64,000 nucleotides of DNA from Thalassia testudinum (Eukaryota; Streptophyta; Magnoliopsida; Alismatales; Hydrocharitaceae): assembly GCA_037157565.1 (NCBI GenBank), contig JAZHRO010000019.1, positions 59,890,501 through 59,954,500 on the forward strand, written 5' to 3'. How positions within the stretch are numbered: the stretch's first letter is position 1; every line of letters starts with the position of its first letter. The notes under the pieces are model-generated. The model searched no databases. It worked only from the letters and a program-made list of their open reading frames with translations, and was not told the origin of the DNA. Of the stretch, positions 33,061 to 44,941 are shown piece after piece. Both the position numbers and the translations under genes were made by a program.

Positions 33061-35132
33061 ATCTTGCTAGTCCCTAGCAAATGCAAGACTAAATTATTTA
33101 CAGCAAGGGTCCCTAAGGGACTGATTATTTTATCAAGTGTATGCATAGAGATTTTTCTCCTTTTTGTTTTCATCCTATGCTCTAGAAATTCAGACAATCG
33201 TGAAAGTGCAGCTATGTAGCTTTTGCAATGGATTCAAGTGAAAAACTGATACACCTTTAAAACCTGTACTTGACCCCTAGTAAAAATTCTAGCAGGATAG
33301 GCGGACTTCTTCCCTCGGGGCATTCAAGATATTCTCTGAATTCTACCTCGACTTTAAGCTTGGGTAGAGGATGTCTGAGGGATACGGGTGTTTATTTGGT
33401 GTCTCACTCTCACTTGGTGCTACATAGAGATTAGTATTTCAGAATCTAGATTCCCGAACTATCAAGTAACCCAACTCAGAGAAAGACGAGAAAAACTATG
33501 CTGGTTCCTTTGTATTCATTCTCTCATTCTCTTTTTCTTTTTCGTTTCTTTTTTTTTTTCTTAGAGCTCACAATCTCACCAGATTCACACATATGACCTG
33601 TATTTGGTGGTCTCACTTGGCATTAATACTTTAATTGAGTTCCCATAACTCTAACACTAAGTCAGAATTCCTCAGCCAGTATTCGGGCGGTGAGAAACAC
33701 AGAAAAATAGGTTAAGGCCATATTTGGTGGATCTCAAATTTATTTAGTGGTATTGCCTTAATGAACTGAAATAAACACTAAATATTCACTCCTTTTTTGT
33801 TTGCTTTTTCCTATTTTTCTAATTTTTTTTCAATTTTTCTTTCTTTTTATCATTTTTTTTTCATTTCATTTTTTTCTCTTTCTTTTTTTTTTTCTTTTTC
33901 AACATAACACAACTAGCACACATCCATGAACTTTATTGATGAGGCATTATTAGGGATTGGTGGTACTCAAGAGACATTGGGTGGCTTATTTGGTGGAAGT
34001 GCCTACTCACAACACCAGGAGAGACGAATAGGACGGTGTATTTCTGACCTTGGCATCAATACCCTCCTTCAGCCGAGGATTCCGTAAAGAATGGTCGTAA
34101 CCATCCACCTTAGCCCTAGTTTTATGAAAACTCACTCTCCGCGTATTTGCCTTATTTGGTGGCTCTCAAAATTTCACACTAAATGTACACGTAAGAACCG
34201 AGAGCGAAAACTATGTTTAATCTCTGAGTATCAACACCTAATTATCTGGGACTCCGGATTCCTTGTACTAATCTTAGAGCACCAGTACACTCTACTCTCA
34301 TCTCACACTATTTGGTGGATTTTTGGAGGAAACTTTGCCTGACTCCCAAAACACTGTCCAGGGGTTTAGGAAAAGAAGCACTGCTTTTTCTCGACAGACT
34401 AAAGACATTTATCAGCCCTCACCGTGAATCCATTGCAAATTCTACGTGTGTGTGAAAAGTTGTACTGGATTCCAGATTACAGGAATCAACTAGAGGATAA
34501 AATCCCTAATGCATTCTCTTAATAAAATAATCTTATTCATGAGTGTAATATGTATATATGCTATAAACAATTAACCTTGTATAATTTGTACTTTGTGAAA
34601 TTCCCGTATCGGGTTACATTCAGCTTGACCCTAAATTTAGAGCAAGAGGTGAGCGAGTGAGTCGGAAATGGCTGTTGCGGACGATTTCTAGCTCCAATGC
34701 GAGCATTGGAGGTGGAGTCGATTGTTCTTTTATTTAGGGTCCTAAAGTACATTTTACATGCAGCTCTGAGGTTTTCCTAAATGTTGGCATAAAAATTTTC
34801 AGTTTTGTTGTATCTACCCCCTGCCTAAGCTCTTGCATGTCCTCATGCATGAATATAAAAGAAAATAAATACAGCAGGGAGTAAATGGGTAGAAATCATC
34901 TGTAATTGCTCCTGAAATTATACATTCAGCATCGGCCAATCTGTCAGCATGCAATATACAGAAAGAAAATATGCTAAAAAAAAATATGCTATATATAAAA
35001 TGGTTATGTATAAATGATGGTGGAATGTGGGATATGCTATCTATATGTGCTGAATTTAACACCTCCGGTTGGGCAAGAACTCAATCACACGTCCTCAATA
35101 AGATGAACAATCTCGACAGGTGGAGGAGGTTC
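33061..35132 (-). other. Element F 3' noncoding region
   Basis: About 2.07 kb with no convincing env-like gene. Plus-strand TATTTGGTGG recurs at 33601, 33721, 33987, 34153 and 34309, with near copies at 33391 and 33741. Long T-runs at 33525-33560 and 33795-33900 are purine runs in the element sense. An internal purine block with GAGGACAT (34815-34848) lies about 290 bases after the pol stop. An 82-codon minus frame at 34814-35062 has a short hydrophobic stretch but no other support. Confidence 0.75.
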
Positions 35133-36010
35133 CTAGGCTAAAAATGGCTTGGGGCGCTGGCCATTTACCATAGATATATGCCCAGATTTTGGGTCCCTGA
35201 TCTGGACTACACTATTAGGATATGGCTGAATCACAACATACAGGCCAGTCCACTTGGACTTGAGCTTCCCTGCAAAAAGTTTCAGTCGCGAATCAAACAA
35301 CCAGACTTGCTGGTTGGGCGTGAATGCTTTCCTCCGGATGTGGCGGTCATGAAAAGCCTTGGTCTTTTCCTTATATATTAATGCATTCTCATAGGCCTCC
35401 CGTTGGATCTCTTCTAATTCACTGAGCTGGAGTTTCCGTTCTTGACCTCCTACATCAAGGTCAAGGTTACATTTTCGCACCGCCCAAAAGGTGCGGTGTT
35501 CCAGCTCTACAGGAAGGTGACAGGCCTTGCCATATACCATGCGATATGGTGACATTTCGAGTGGGGCCTTGTACGCGGTCCGATATGCCCAGAGTGCATC
35601 AACTAATTTGTCGGACCAGTCCTTCCTGTCTGGTCTAATCGTCTTCTGGAGAATCAGCTTGATCTAACGGTTAGACACTTCAGCCTGCCCATTGGTCTGC
35701 GGGTGATACGGGGTAGCTATATGGTGATGTACCCCGTATTTCTTTAATAATGACCTGAAATGGGCGTGGATGAAGTGGCTTCCCCCATCACTAATCAAAG
35801 CGCGGGGTATTCCGAATCTCATGAAGATGTAATGCCGTACGAAGGAAATGACGGTCTTATGATCAACCCATCTCGCTGGGATGGCCTCGACCCACTTTGA
35901 GACATAGTCGACAACTAATAATATGTACTCGAAGCCATGCGAATTCGGAAAAGTGCCCATAAAATCGATGCCGCAGACGTCGAACACTTCTACAACCATG
36001 ATGGGCTAGA
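35133..36010 (-). pseudogene. Element F integrase core and C-terminus
   Basis: Integrase with the triad complete: Asp in CGIDFMG (35964-35966), Asp in ISDGGSHF, and Glu in GQAEVSNR (35679-35681) at the D-x35-E spacing. A stop follows NR. The C-terminal part (35133-35555) is open and reads MSPYRMVYGKACHLPVELEH, LQLSELEEIQREAYENA, NQQVWLFDSRLKLFAGKLKSKW and ends in FLA at the pol stop. There is no chromodomain, as expected for the Athila lineage. A frameshift separates it from the zinc region upstream. Confidence 0.88.
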
Positions 36011-36811
36011 GTGGCATCATGTCTCTCCTGGTCATAGAATCGACCGACTGGCATCATTTGCAGTTTGGGCGTATTCGTGTGTATCTCTAAAAATAGTTGG
36101 CCAGAAAAATCCTAACTGCAAAATTTTTGCAGCGGTTTTCCGTCCCGAGAAATGACCATCACAAGCATCATTGTGGCAAAAAGATAACACATTGGGGATC
36201 TCAGAATCTGGGATGCATCTTCGAATAATCTGATCCGCTCCAATGCGGAAGAGCAATGGGTCATCCCAGAGGTAGAATTTGGCCTCTACAATAAATTTGA
36301 GTTTCTGGTCCTTGGATAGGTTCGTGGGAATCTTGCCTGCGGCGAGGTAGTTTGCGATATCCACGTACCAGGGGAACTCCACAGAATGAACTGCCAAAAG
36401 AGATTCATCCAGAAATTGCTCGTGGATAGGCAGGGAATAAGGAATGTGGCTTGGGTCCAGTCTGGATAGGTGATCCGCCACAACATTCTACTTTCCAGCT
36501 TTGTCGCGGATTTCAATATCAAATTCCTGCAATAGAAGGATCCATCTAATGAGCCAGGGTTTGGCATCCTTCTTTGCCAAAAAATGCCGGAGGGCGGAGT
36601 GGTTAGTGAAAATGATGACTTTGCACCCTAATAAGTAAGATCTGAATTTCTCCAACCCGAATACTACTGCTAGCAGTTCTTTTTCAGTGACAGTATAATT
36701 GCGCTGAGCCTCATTCAGCGTCTTGCTAGCATAGTATATGACAAAGGGTTGTTTTTCCCGATGCTGGACTAAAACAGCACCGATGGCAAAATCAGAAGTG
36801 TCGCACATCAT
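36011..36811 (-). pseudogene. Element F RNase H and integrase zinc region
   Basis: RNase H piece 36488-36811: [30 protein letters not shown], then [19 protein letters not shown]. One stop precedes NVVADHLSRLDPSHIP, which starts an open piece (36032-36481). That piece carries the tether and the zinc region (IIRRCIPDSEI, FCHNDACDGHFSGRKTAAKIL, GFFWPTIFRD). Same order as in element B. Confidence 0.85.
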
Positions 36812-36827
36812 CTCGAAATCAAGCTTC

Positions 36828-36919
36828 GTATATGACCAGTCTCGAAGAATTGGGGAATTAGGGAATCAGACGGCAAAGTATATGACCAGTCGGGTGGTTG
36901 GAGAATTGGGGAATCAGAG
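36828..36919. repeat. Short tandem duplication at the RT-RNase H junction of F
   Basis: GTATATGACCAGT at 36828-36840 repeats at 36878-36890, and GAATTGGGGAAT at 36847-36858 repeats at 36903-36914, an offset of 50-56 bases. Element B has no such duplication here. It coincides with the frameshift between RT and RNase H. Confidence 0.7.
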
Positions 36920-36927
36920 ACAGCGCT

Positions 36928-38205
36928 TCATAAAGTCTCAAAGGCACTGAGAGATGAGGTGTCGAATTCAAATGGGACATCGGCAACAAGGAGATTCGTC
37001 AAAGGTCGTGCAATTTTCGAGAAATCGCGTATAAATCTCTGATAGAAGCTGACGTGACCCAAGAATGATCTGATCTGCTTGACCGAGCTAGGTGGCGGTA
37101 AGTGGGAAATAATCTCTGATTTAGCTCGATCGACCTTGACTCCATTTTTAGAGATCCTGTGTCCTAGTACTATGCCATCCCTCACATGGCTTTTCTCCCA
37201 GGATAGTACTAGGTTTACCTCAATACATCGTTTCAGGATCTTGGTGAGGTTATCAAGACAAGATGCGAAATCATCTTCGAAAACGAAGAAGTCAACCATG
37301 AATACCTCCACATAGTCCCCGATCATGTCAGAGAAGATGGCCATCATACAATGCTGAAATGTTGCTGGTGCGTCGTAGAGGCCAAAAGGCATCCTCTTGA
37401 AAGCAAATGTTCCAAAGGGGCATGAGAATGTAGTCTTGTCTTGATCTTCCGGGCTAATCGCTACTTGATTATACCCGGAGTATCCATCCAAAAAACAAAA
37501 GAAACTGCATCCAGCTAACTGTTCCAAGATCTAATCAATGAAAGGCAGAGGAAAGTGATCCTTCTAGGTAGCCATGTTCAGTCTCCTATAGTTGATGCAG
37601 ACCCGCCAAGATGTCGCAGTGCAGGTCAGGATGGATTTGCCCTTATCATTTTTTACTACGGTGAGTCCTGCTTTCTTGGGCACTATCTGGATCGGACTCA
37701 CCCACTGGCTATCAGAGATTGGGTATACAATACCTGCATCCAACCATTTGATGATCTCCTTCTTAACAACCTCTAGCATATTTGGGTTTAGCCGTCTTTG
37801 AGGTTGTCTTGAAGGTTTCACCCCCTCATCCGTGTAAATGTGATGAGTGCAATACGAGGGGTGAATATCGCAGAGATCAGCAATACTCCACCCTATAGTA
37901 GCCCTATGGTCTTGTAGCATAGAAATCAATTGATGCTCCTGTTCTTGGGTTAAGTGGGCATTAATAATGACTGGGTATGTCTCACTTTCTCCCAAGAACA
38001 CATGCTTAAGTGAGTCAGGTAAGGGCTTCAATTTAATCACGGGTGGGTCAGAATCAGGAATGGGAGTGGGAGGAGTAAACTCGAGGGTGGGAATCTGCTT
38101 ATCCGTATGCACATGAATTCCCGCTGATTCGCTTCTTGTGAAATAATCGGTTGTGACTACGTTAACGGGAAACCCATTAACTGTGGTCACGTCTTCTTGC
38201 AACAA
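36928..38205 (-). pseudogene. Element F linker and reverse transcriptase
   Basis: Begins in the linker with VIKLKPLPDSLKHVFLGE, then PQRRLNPNMLEVVKKEI, WVSPIQIVPKKAGLTVV and WRVCINYRRLN (Asn in place of Asp), a stop and a second stop. It resumes as FCFLDGYSGYNQVAI, MPFGLYDAPATFQHCMMA and the active-site block FMVDF. The Val codon is at 37294-37296, where other copies have Asp (FMDDF in B), so a catalytic metal ligand is lost. The remainder runs to SFLGHVSFYQRFIRDFSKI. Confidence 0.88.
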
Positions 38206-38289
38206 CAGGGGCGATTCAGTAGTGTGCGGATCAGGATAGCTAGATTCAGGGGTGCTGTGGTCAGAAGCACACCCTAAACAGTCAGATCC

Positions 38290-38897
38290 TCAGGGAGATA
38301 TGTGTAGTGCAGTGGTCTCAGTCCCGTGTGGATCGAGGTCCAAGAACCCTGATAGTGTAGACGAATGAACCATTGGGTCGTCAAAAAGGAGCCCAATGTT
38401 ACCATAGTATGCTGAATCTTCATCTTCACCATCCTCCTCTATTCGATCACAGTCAAAATTCTTTGCTGCCTTGAATATGTCAAGTCGAAGTTGCTCATTG
38501 CCTAGGGCTATCTCCATACACCCGGATGCACAATCAATGTTCGCTAGGGCTATCTTGAGAAATGGGCGACCCAAAATAATTGGTGCATCTCGGAGATTAG
38601 GAGGAACTTCCATATTGAGAACGAAAAAGTCTGCGGGAAAGCAGAACCCGCGGACTTTTACGATCACGTTCTCAACCACCCCCTCAGTGTTTTGACTGAT
38701 CTATCAGCCAGCTGAATTGTAACCGAGGTGGGCTTCAACTCCCCAAATCGAAATCGATCAAATACGGCAGTGGGAGTTAGGTTGATGGATGAACCCAGAT
38801 CTAGAAGGGCCCGATCAAATGGAGAATCCTGAAAGAAGCAGGATATGAGTGGGGCACCAGGGTCTTTCTTTTTTGGTGGCAAGTCAGCTAGAATCAC
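38290..38897 (-). pseudogene. Element F protease
   Basis: Active-site motif DLGSSINLTP at residues 33-42 of the piece 38664-38897, after PGAPLISCFFQD. The LADRSVKTLRG strand leads to a frameshift at about 38670. The second piece (38290-38679) reads VVENVIVKVRGFCFPADFFVLNMEVP, APIILGRPFLKIALANIDCASG and the start of the acidic linker. Confidence 0.87.
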
Positions 38898-41035
38898 AGT
38901 GCTAGCCTCTTTTGACAGTACCGCCTGTCGTCCAATTCTTGGCTGTCACTTCAGGGTACAGTAGTCCTTGAAGAACCTAGCAATAGTGGGAATGTGATCG
39001 ATTGCCTCGAGGAGGGGGACTTGAATATGTACTTCCTTGAACATTGATTTCAGGTCCTCAAAATTCTGCGTATCCTTTTTTCGTACTGCATTCCACGTCA
39101 GAGCCTCAGGAAAGGGATGGGAATCTCAGGGTCAAGTGGCCTCTTACCCTTGTCTACCGTAGGTGTTTCCTAAGATGGAGTCGAACCCACCTGCGGTGAA
39201 GGGTGGAAAAAATTAGGACCCGTCTGCCTATGTGGTGGGTCGAATGTCTTCCTTTCGCTCCTCAAAGAGACAGCATGTGCATCGGCTTGCTATCCATGAG
39301 GTGGTGGGGGAGCAGAAGGGGAAGAGTATGCGGGGTTCTGCAAAGGCGGCTAGCCTTGCGCTTAACTGGGTGGTGCAAGAGGCGCCTGTAATATGGTGTG
39401 TGCTTGTCCCTGTGGTGCCTGAAACCTAGGCAAGGTGCCTTGGTTCTGCACATATCGAGGATTCAGGACGGGTTGGGAGGGCAAGGCTCCCTGAGTCCTA
39501 TGCTCCTGCAATAGTTGGTTTTGCGTGTTTTGTATAGTCTGTATCTGATCAGCCATCTCCTTCATAATCTGCAAGCTATCTTGTGTAGATTTCCTCATCG
39601 ACTCTTGCAGCTCCTCTTTCAGTGCCTCCAAAGGGTCAGCCCGCATTGGAGGGTGATTGGCAGCTTGGTGCAGCGGCTGGTATAAAGAATGGGGTTGCTG
39701 CTAATGCGGGAATGGATGTTGCCTAGGGTATGTGTTTTGCGCATTTCCGTATTGCCTGGTCTGGTAGTGTGGATCTTGATGTGGTCTCTATGAATTACCA
39801 TACGAAGAGAAGTTCGGATGCTGGTGCCAACCATGGTTATACGTCTCTGAATATGGGTTATTACTCCTGTATCCTTGGATAGCATTGACATCCTCGTAGG
39901 CCGAAAATGTCTGAGACATATATCCGTCAAGGGGATATGTGTTATAATCCGCGGGTGGTGCGTAACCCTGGTCGTAAGGTGCCAGATCTGGATTGTTTAC
40001 GGGATCCTGATATGCGAGATCTCGTAAATAGGGAGAAGATGCATCTCGAGTGAGTAGGTTAACTCGAGCAGGAGGGTCTTGAGCGGCAGAGTTCATGTCA
40101 GACTGACCCTAACTAATATGGTCAATCTTTTTCTCGACTAGGTTTATTCTATCCAGCTACTTGACGATGATATCCATGCCGGCTCGAATAGACTCGGTGT
40201 AAGCCTGGTGGACACCAACCCGCTGCTGACCAGGCCGCTGGAATTGGTTCATGGATGGGGCATTCATTGAGTTCTCCGCCAAAGATTTAAACAACTCAAA
40301 TGCGTTGTTCTCGTCTTTCGGGAGGAAATTCCCACCACTAGATGCATTGGCTAGATACTAATGTGTGTCATCCAACCCATGGTAAAAGATCTGAGCTAGG
40401 TGCCATCTGGGTATATCATGGTGAGGGCATTTCCGGAGAAGGTCGTGAAATCGGTCCCAGGCTTCATGGAACTTCTCCCCAGTTCCTTGGGAGAAGGTCG
40501 TGATTGCGCGCCGCATCGTGTTTGTTCGACCGATTGGGAAGAACTTTTGCAGGAATTCACGTCGTAATTCCGGCCAGGTTCCAATTGGCTTCCCAATGGT
40601 CTTGAACCAGTATGAAGGTTTGCCCCTCAGAGAGAATGGGAAAAGCTTCATTAGAACAATCCCAAGATCGATATTCTTGGGTCGAATCGTTTCTACGAGT
40701 CGACTCAGGTCCTCTAGGTGCTGGAACGGATCTTCGCTTGAGTTGCCATAGAAGTGAGTGCTGATCAACCCAATCACATTGGGCTTGAGCTCAAATGCGT
40801 CTCCGTCTGCGGGAATTCTGACTAATGGTGTGACGATTTGTGCGGCTAGATCGTAGAAATCCTGTAGTTGTTCTCCTCGTGGCGGGTGCTGCATCCTCTC
40901 AAGCGTCGTCAAAATGTGATCCATGCTCTGCCGATGCCACTCCTCAAATTCGACTACCCAGGCTTCCAAACGAGCCATCGGGTCCAGATTCTCAATATCT
41001 TGACCCGGTCTAGGTCTAGGTCCAGGATTAGCCAT
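38898..41035 (-). pseudogene. Element F gag
   Basis: I choose the ATG at 41033-41035 (MANPGPRPRPGQ) by analogy with B, although the frame is open up to 41155. The gag fold includes LEAWVVEFEEWHRQSMDHIL, FPFSLRGKPSYWFKTIG, FFPIGRTNTMRRAIT and HHDIPRWHLAQIFYHGL. A stop follows at 40358. Downstream pieces (39788-40096 and 39362-39646) are in the same frame. They contain YEDVNAIQGYRSNNPYSETYNHGWHQHPNF and a coiled-coil-like MRKSTQDSLQIMKEMADQIQ segment. Stops separate them, and a frameshift lies before protease. Confidence 0.85.
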
Positions 41036-42587
41036 TGTGGCTATGGGAGTAGAAGAAGTGGGGGGAGAAGTAGGTCCTGGCGAGGTGACTCGCCTCCTTG
41101 GGAGTGGCTCCCAAGGTCCAACCAAGTGAGGTCTAAGTGACCACCTTCCTCGCATACACCACCCAACCCCTGGGTTGGTGTAGCCAAGCCAGACAAGGCT
41201 AAGGCCCTGTCAATCAAGTGGTCCTTATGAATCAGATGACCGAATTTTTTGTTTTAAGCTTTAATTCTTGAAGAAAATTCATCGTACAACCGACTGAAAG
41301 CGATTCCCGCCTCTCGGCTAACCCAGCCAAGATGTTGAAAGCACCCAGTAGTACGACAACGGATTCGGTTTAATTCGTGTTTTAAAATTGATTTTAGCCT
41401 GCTTTCTTCAGTTGGGGTTTTCTTTTGGTAAGTGGCCCACAAGGTAACCAACTCATTGGCTAAGTACTAGACTTGACTAAGTTTACGTTAGCCCAAATGT
41501 GGTCTCTAAGTTGTAACTCTAAAGGTGTAACCTAGGATTCATGCAATTCTAGGGTTTTGTTCTTTTGATTTTAGCAGACCACAAAAATTACAATCATTTC
41601 TCTAGTAGAATTTGGAATCCAATTAACTTGAAATTTGGCGAGTAGATTTCCTTTTCAATTATCTTGTCATATAATATTTTTTTGGAATTTTTACTATTTC
41701 AACTGAATTTCTATAGATGTTTTAATATCAGGGGGTCAGATTTGGAATTTTGACCCCTGGTCGATTTTCGCTTTGAAATAGTATCAAATGACTTTCAAAA
41801 ATTCGAAAAAAATATGGAAAATAAAGCCAATGAGATCCGCTTTCAAACCCCACAATTTTTAGTCAAAATAGATTCGTGGATTGCTCACAATTGCTTTTTG
41901 AAATTTGAAAAATCTCAAATCTGGGTTAGTCTGACCGCCTCGCACTTCGCAAATTTTTTAAAATTTTATACTTGGAATTTTCTCAAAAGAACAATGTCGT
42001 TCGAAAGATGGTTTGAAAATGAAGGTCTAGCCCGAATTTTAGATTTTTTTGTTCACTAGTTTTTCAGCAATCGAATTTTTAAAGCAGACTTTGAACCTTG
42101 GTCGAAAATCAGAGAATGGTGGAGAAGCTTTTAAAGAGTGTTTGAGTGTGAAATCCAAACCTTCCACCAAACGTGTTTTTGTTTTTTTTTCAAAAAACTT
42201 TTGCACATTTTTTTTTCAAAAAAGGAATGTTTCTTTCTTTTTAAAGGATTTTCAAAAATATATATTTTTTTTTTTTACTTTTTCAAACTAACCTAGGATT
42301 CAAAAAGAAACCTAATCTAACTACCTAGATTTTTGTGATTTTTTTTCTTTTTTTTCATGAAATGAATAAGTTTTTTTTTTCAAAAGAAATTGCTGGAAGC
42401 AAATCTATCCTAGGGTTCAAAAGAAAAACCTAGCCTAAAGAAGATGTGATGTGCACCTGGAAATTTTTTCGTGCTTGTTGTGTGCGCAGATCTCGTTTTT
42501 CCTATGTTGTCCTGCACATCCAAAAACAAAGTAGAGGCAGATTTGTCAGTAATAGTTAAAAGATTGAAATCAAAAAATATGACGTTG
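41036..42587 (-). other. Element F 5' leader
   Basis: About 1.55 kb from gag ATG to primer site. AT-rich with many T-runs on the plus strand (42180-42380), which are A-runs in the element sense. No gene seen; frames at 41814-42291 on the plus strand are low-complexity and antisense. Confidence 0.7.
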
Positions 42588-42606
42588 CCTTCCTGGAACG
42601 GTGCCA
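42588..42606 (-). other. Primer-binding site of element F, degenerate tRNA-Asp type
   Basis: TGGCACCGTTCCAGGAAGG on the minus strand, two bases inside the LTR end. Twelve of 18 positions match the tRNA-Asp complement. Several mismatches are G to A. Confidence 0.6.
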
Positions 42607-42608
42607 TT

Positions 42609-44936
42609 TGCTAAATCCGTAAAGCGCATTTTGATAGGAAAAGCGTCGTAGTATAGTGTGCAATACAATCAAATAAAATATTTTCTAAAGATTACGAGAC
42701 TTTGAGTCTCGGTCGTTCGTCTCTGGGAGGCATTTGTTTAATTCTGAAATCGATCTTTTATCGCTCTACTTTATTTAAAATCGCACACCGGTTTCCAATC
42801 TTCGGATTAAGATTTCGCCACTTCTATTATGAATTCTGATTACGTGCGCGTGCGTTAAATAGATAAGAAAGGTAAAAGTATGAGTTTCGATGTACACAAT
42901 TCTAGTTACGTGGTGGCTGTTTACGGAAAATGCATCTATAGTTAGATCTTCTATATTTTCTGAAACCAACATGCTTGTTGAAAAATATATATATATAAGT
43001 GAAAAACAGGCAACTTGAATCACACAGAAAAGATAGCAACCAATAAGCTCATGGTGATTGCAAACATAGAGATATGTATAGAAATATATCTTTTATTCAT
43101 TCATTCAGAGAAGTGTTTGCAACATGGAATGTAGAGGAAAGCTTGTACAGGAATGCTTGAAAATGTAAATCTAGCTAACAGAAAATGATCGCATACAGGA
43201 ATCTATGGGGGGATTTTGCATGCATCATTGGGGGAGAATAAGAGCTAAACTACTAAGTAGTAAATAAAAGCAGTAAACTACGAAGAGCTAAGTTACTAAT
43301 CTAGCAGAAAGGAAGGGCATTCGGAGGTGGTCTCCGATGGCCTTTGAGTGGCTAAGAGAAGGAGGGGCGGCCAATGGTGCTTAGGCTGGCCCTTGGAGAG
43401 AGGTTGGAGAAGTGATCCAGTATCCTGGCGTGGAGATGGTGGCCTTTCTGGTGATGCTCAACTCGTGGAGGTGGAGTGGAGATGGAAGTGGCTAGCTTAA
43501 GTGGAATGAATGCCAAGGAAATGGATGGGTGCAAATGGCCACCCCTTAGGTCTTTTTATAGACCTACGGGAGTCTCTCTAGAGAAGTGTGGAACTCTCTA
43601 AAGAGAGCTCCAATGAGTGGCCGGCCAAGAGTGGATGAAGTGGTTCTTAGATCCACAAAAAGTGGATCTAAGAATTGAATGCCTCTTGGTTGCTAAATTT
43701 AGCAACCAAGAGTTTGTGCCACTTTGAAGAGAGTTCTAGAGAACTCTAGATGAGTGTGTGTGCGTGAATGGGTGTGTGTGTGTGTGTGTGTGTGGTCATG
43801 CCCTAGGTGGCTAAGAGGTCTAGGTTAGGTCCTAAAGGGTTTGGGTAGGTGTATGCCTTGAATTAGGGTTGCAAACCCTAATTGTAAGGGGAAATTGCAA
43901 TTAAACTTAACTTAAGTTTAATTGAATGAGTGCGAACCTAATTGAGAGTGAAATAACTCAATTAGGTTGGGTTTAGGTCAATTGGACTCTCATTAAGTTC
44001 AATTGGACTTGCGTGGTTTGAGATTTGAGCTCAATTGGACTCAATGAGTCCAATTGGCTTAGTTGATGGTAATTTACTTTGATCTAAGTCAATTGGGTTT
44101 AGTGAGGACCTAATTAGGTCCTTAGGGAGGTCTAGAGGTGATGTACTAGGGTTAGGGCACCTTAATTTCGGTTCCTATGGGGTTGGGATTAGGTCTAGGG
44201 AGCTAGAGATCCAAGATCAAGGCTTGAATCTCAAAACAGGAACGGGAGACCAGTTCTAGACGTCCAAAAACAGAGTCAAACGACTTATACTCAAAAATCA
44301 GAAGTACAAACTTCAGTTCTGGACGTCTAATCTGAGTCAGGGGGAATTCTAGGTTCTGTTTTGGGTATTCTGCAGAAATTAGACGTCTGACAAAGTGTCT
44401 GGACGTCCAATAACACTGCAGAAGTGGGTTTGAGGTGTGCGGGAGTTGGCTAAGGGTTCTAGACATCCTATATTTCATCTGGACATCTGGATAAATGTAG
44501 GGACTAGGGTTTTAAGGTTTCCTAGGGTGCGGTGACCAAATTTATGGGTGGCTAAGGCTTGGGGAAGTCCCTAGGTTATCCTAGGACTAGGATGGACCTA
44601 AGCTCTTCATATTTTTACTGCTTTATTCCTACTTAATATAATATCATACCTTAGCTCCCTTACATCATTATTCACTACATCTAATCTAGGTCTTCTGCTC
44701 CAGCCCAGCTGCAACACCCATTATTCCTGATCCAGCTTCAGATCCAGCTTCTAATCAACTTATTACCTGCAATTGACATAATGCACTTAATCAGCACATT
44801 ATAACATTATTTTATGCATAGCTAAACGAATGCAGTAAAGATGCAGATAATGCTTATGCATGCCTGAATTACCCTAACTTATGCTAAGTTCTAGCCTAAT
44901 TTAGGTCAATTAAGACCTATTATTGCTGCACAATCA
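42609..44936 (-). repeat. 5' LTR of element F
   Basis: Minus strand TGATTGTGCAGC (44936) to GGATTTAGCA (42609). Near-identical to 30700-33045, including the TATA box (43552-43560), the inverted repeats (43645-43712), the GT microsatellite (about 43771-43793) and the GACGTC sites (about 44256-44490). Most differences are transitions. Confidence 0.95.
43552..43560 (-). promoter_or_regulatory. TATA box of element F 5' LTR
   Basis: TATAAAAAG on the minus strand, inside AGGTCTATAAAAAGACCT, itself an imperfect dyad. Confidence 0.65.
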
Positions 44937-44941
44937 CCAAG
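44937..44941. repeat. Target-site duplication of element F, right (CCAAG)
   Basis: Partner of 30695-30699. Confidence 0.9.

Larger units (their letters stand above)
30700..44936 (-). mobile_element. Athila-like Ty3/gypsy retrotransposon F (complete, inactive)
   Basis: 14,237 bp, minus strand, flanked by CCAAG on both sides. LTRs of 2346 and 2328 bp are very similar. Order: LTR, primer site, long leader, gag, protease, linker, RT, RNase H, integrase, 2 kb 3' region, polypurine tract, LTR. Frameshifts between gag and protease, within protease, between RT and RNase H, and before integrase disable it, as do several stops and an Asp-to-Val change in the RT active site. The integrase catalytic triad is intact. 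Confidence 0.95.

Noticed and set aside
34814..35062. Possible env-like ORF in element F with a hydrophobic stretch
   Set aside because: AT-rich low-complexity frame that overlaps the conserved purine block; too short and no partner domain.
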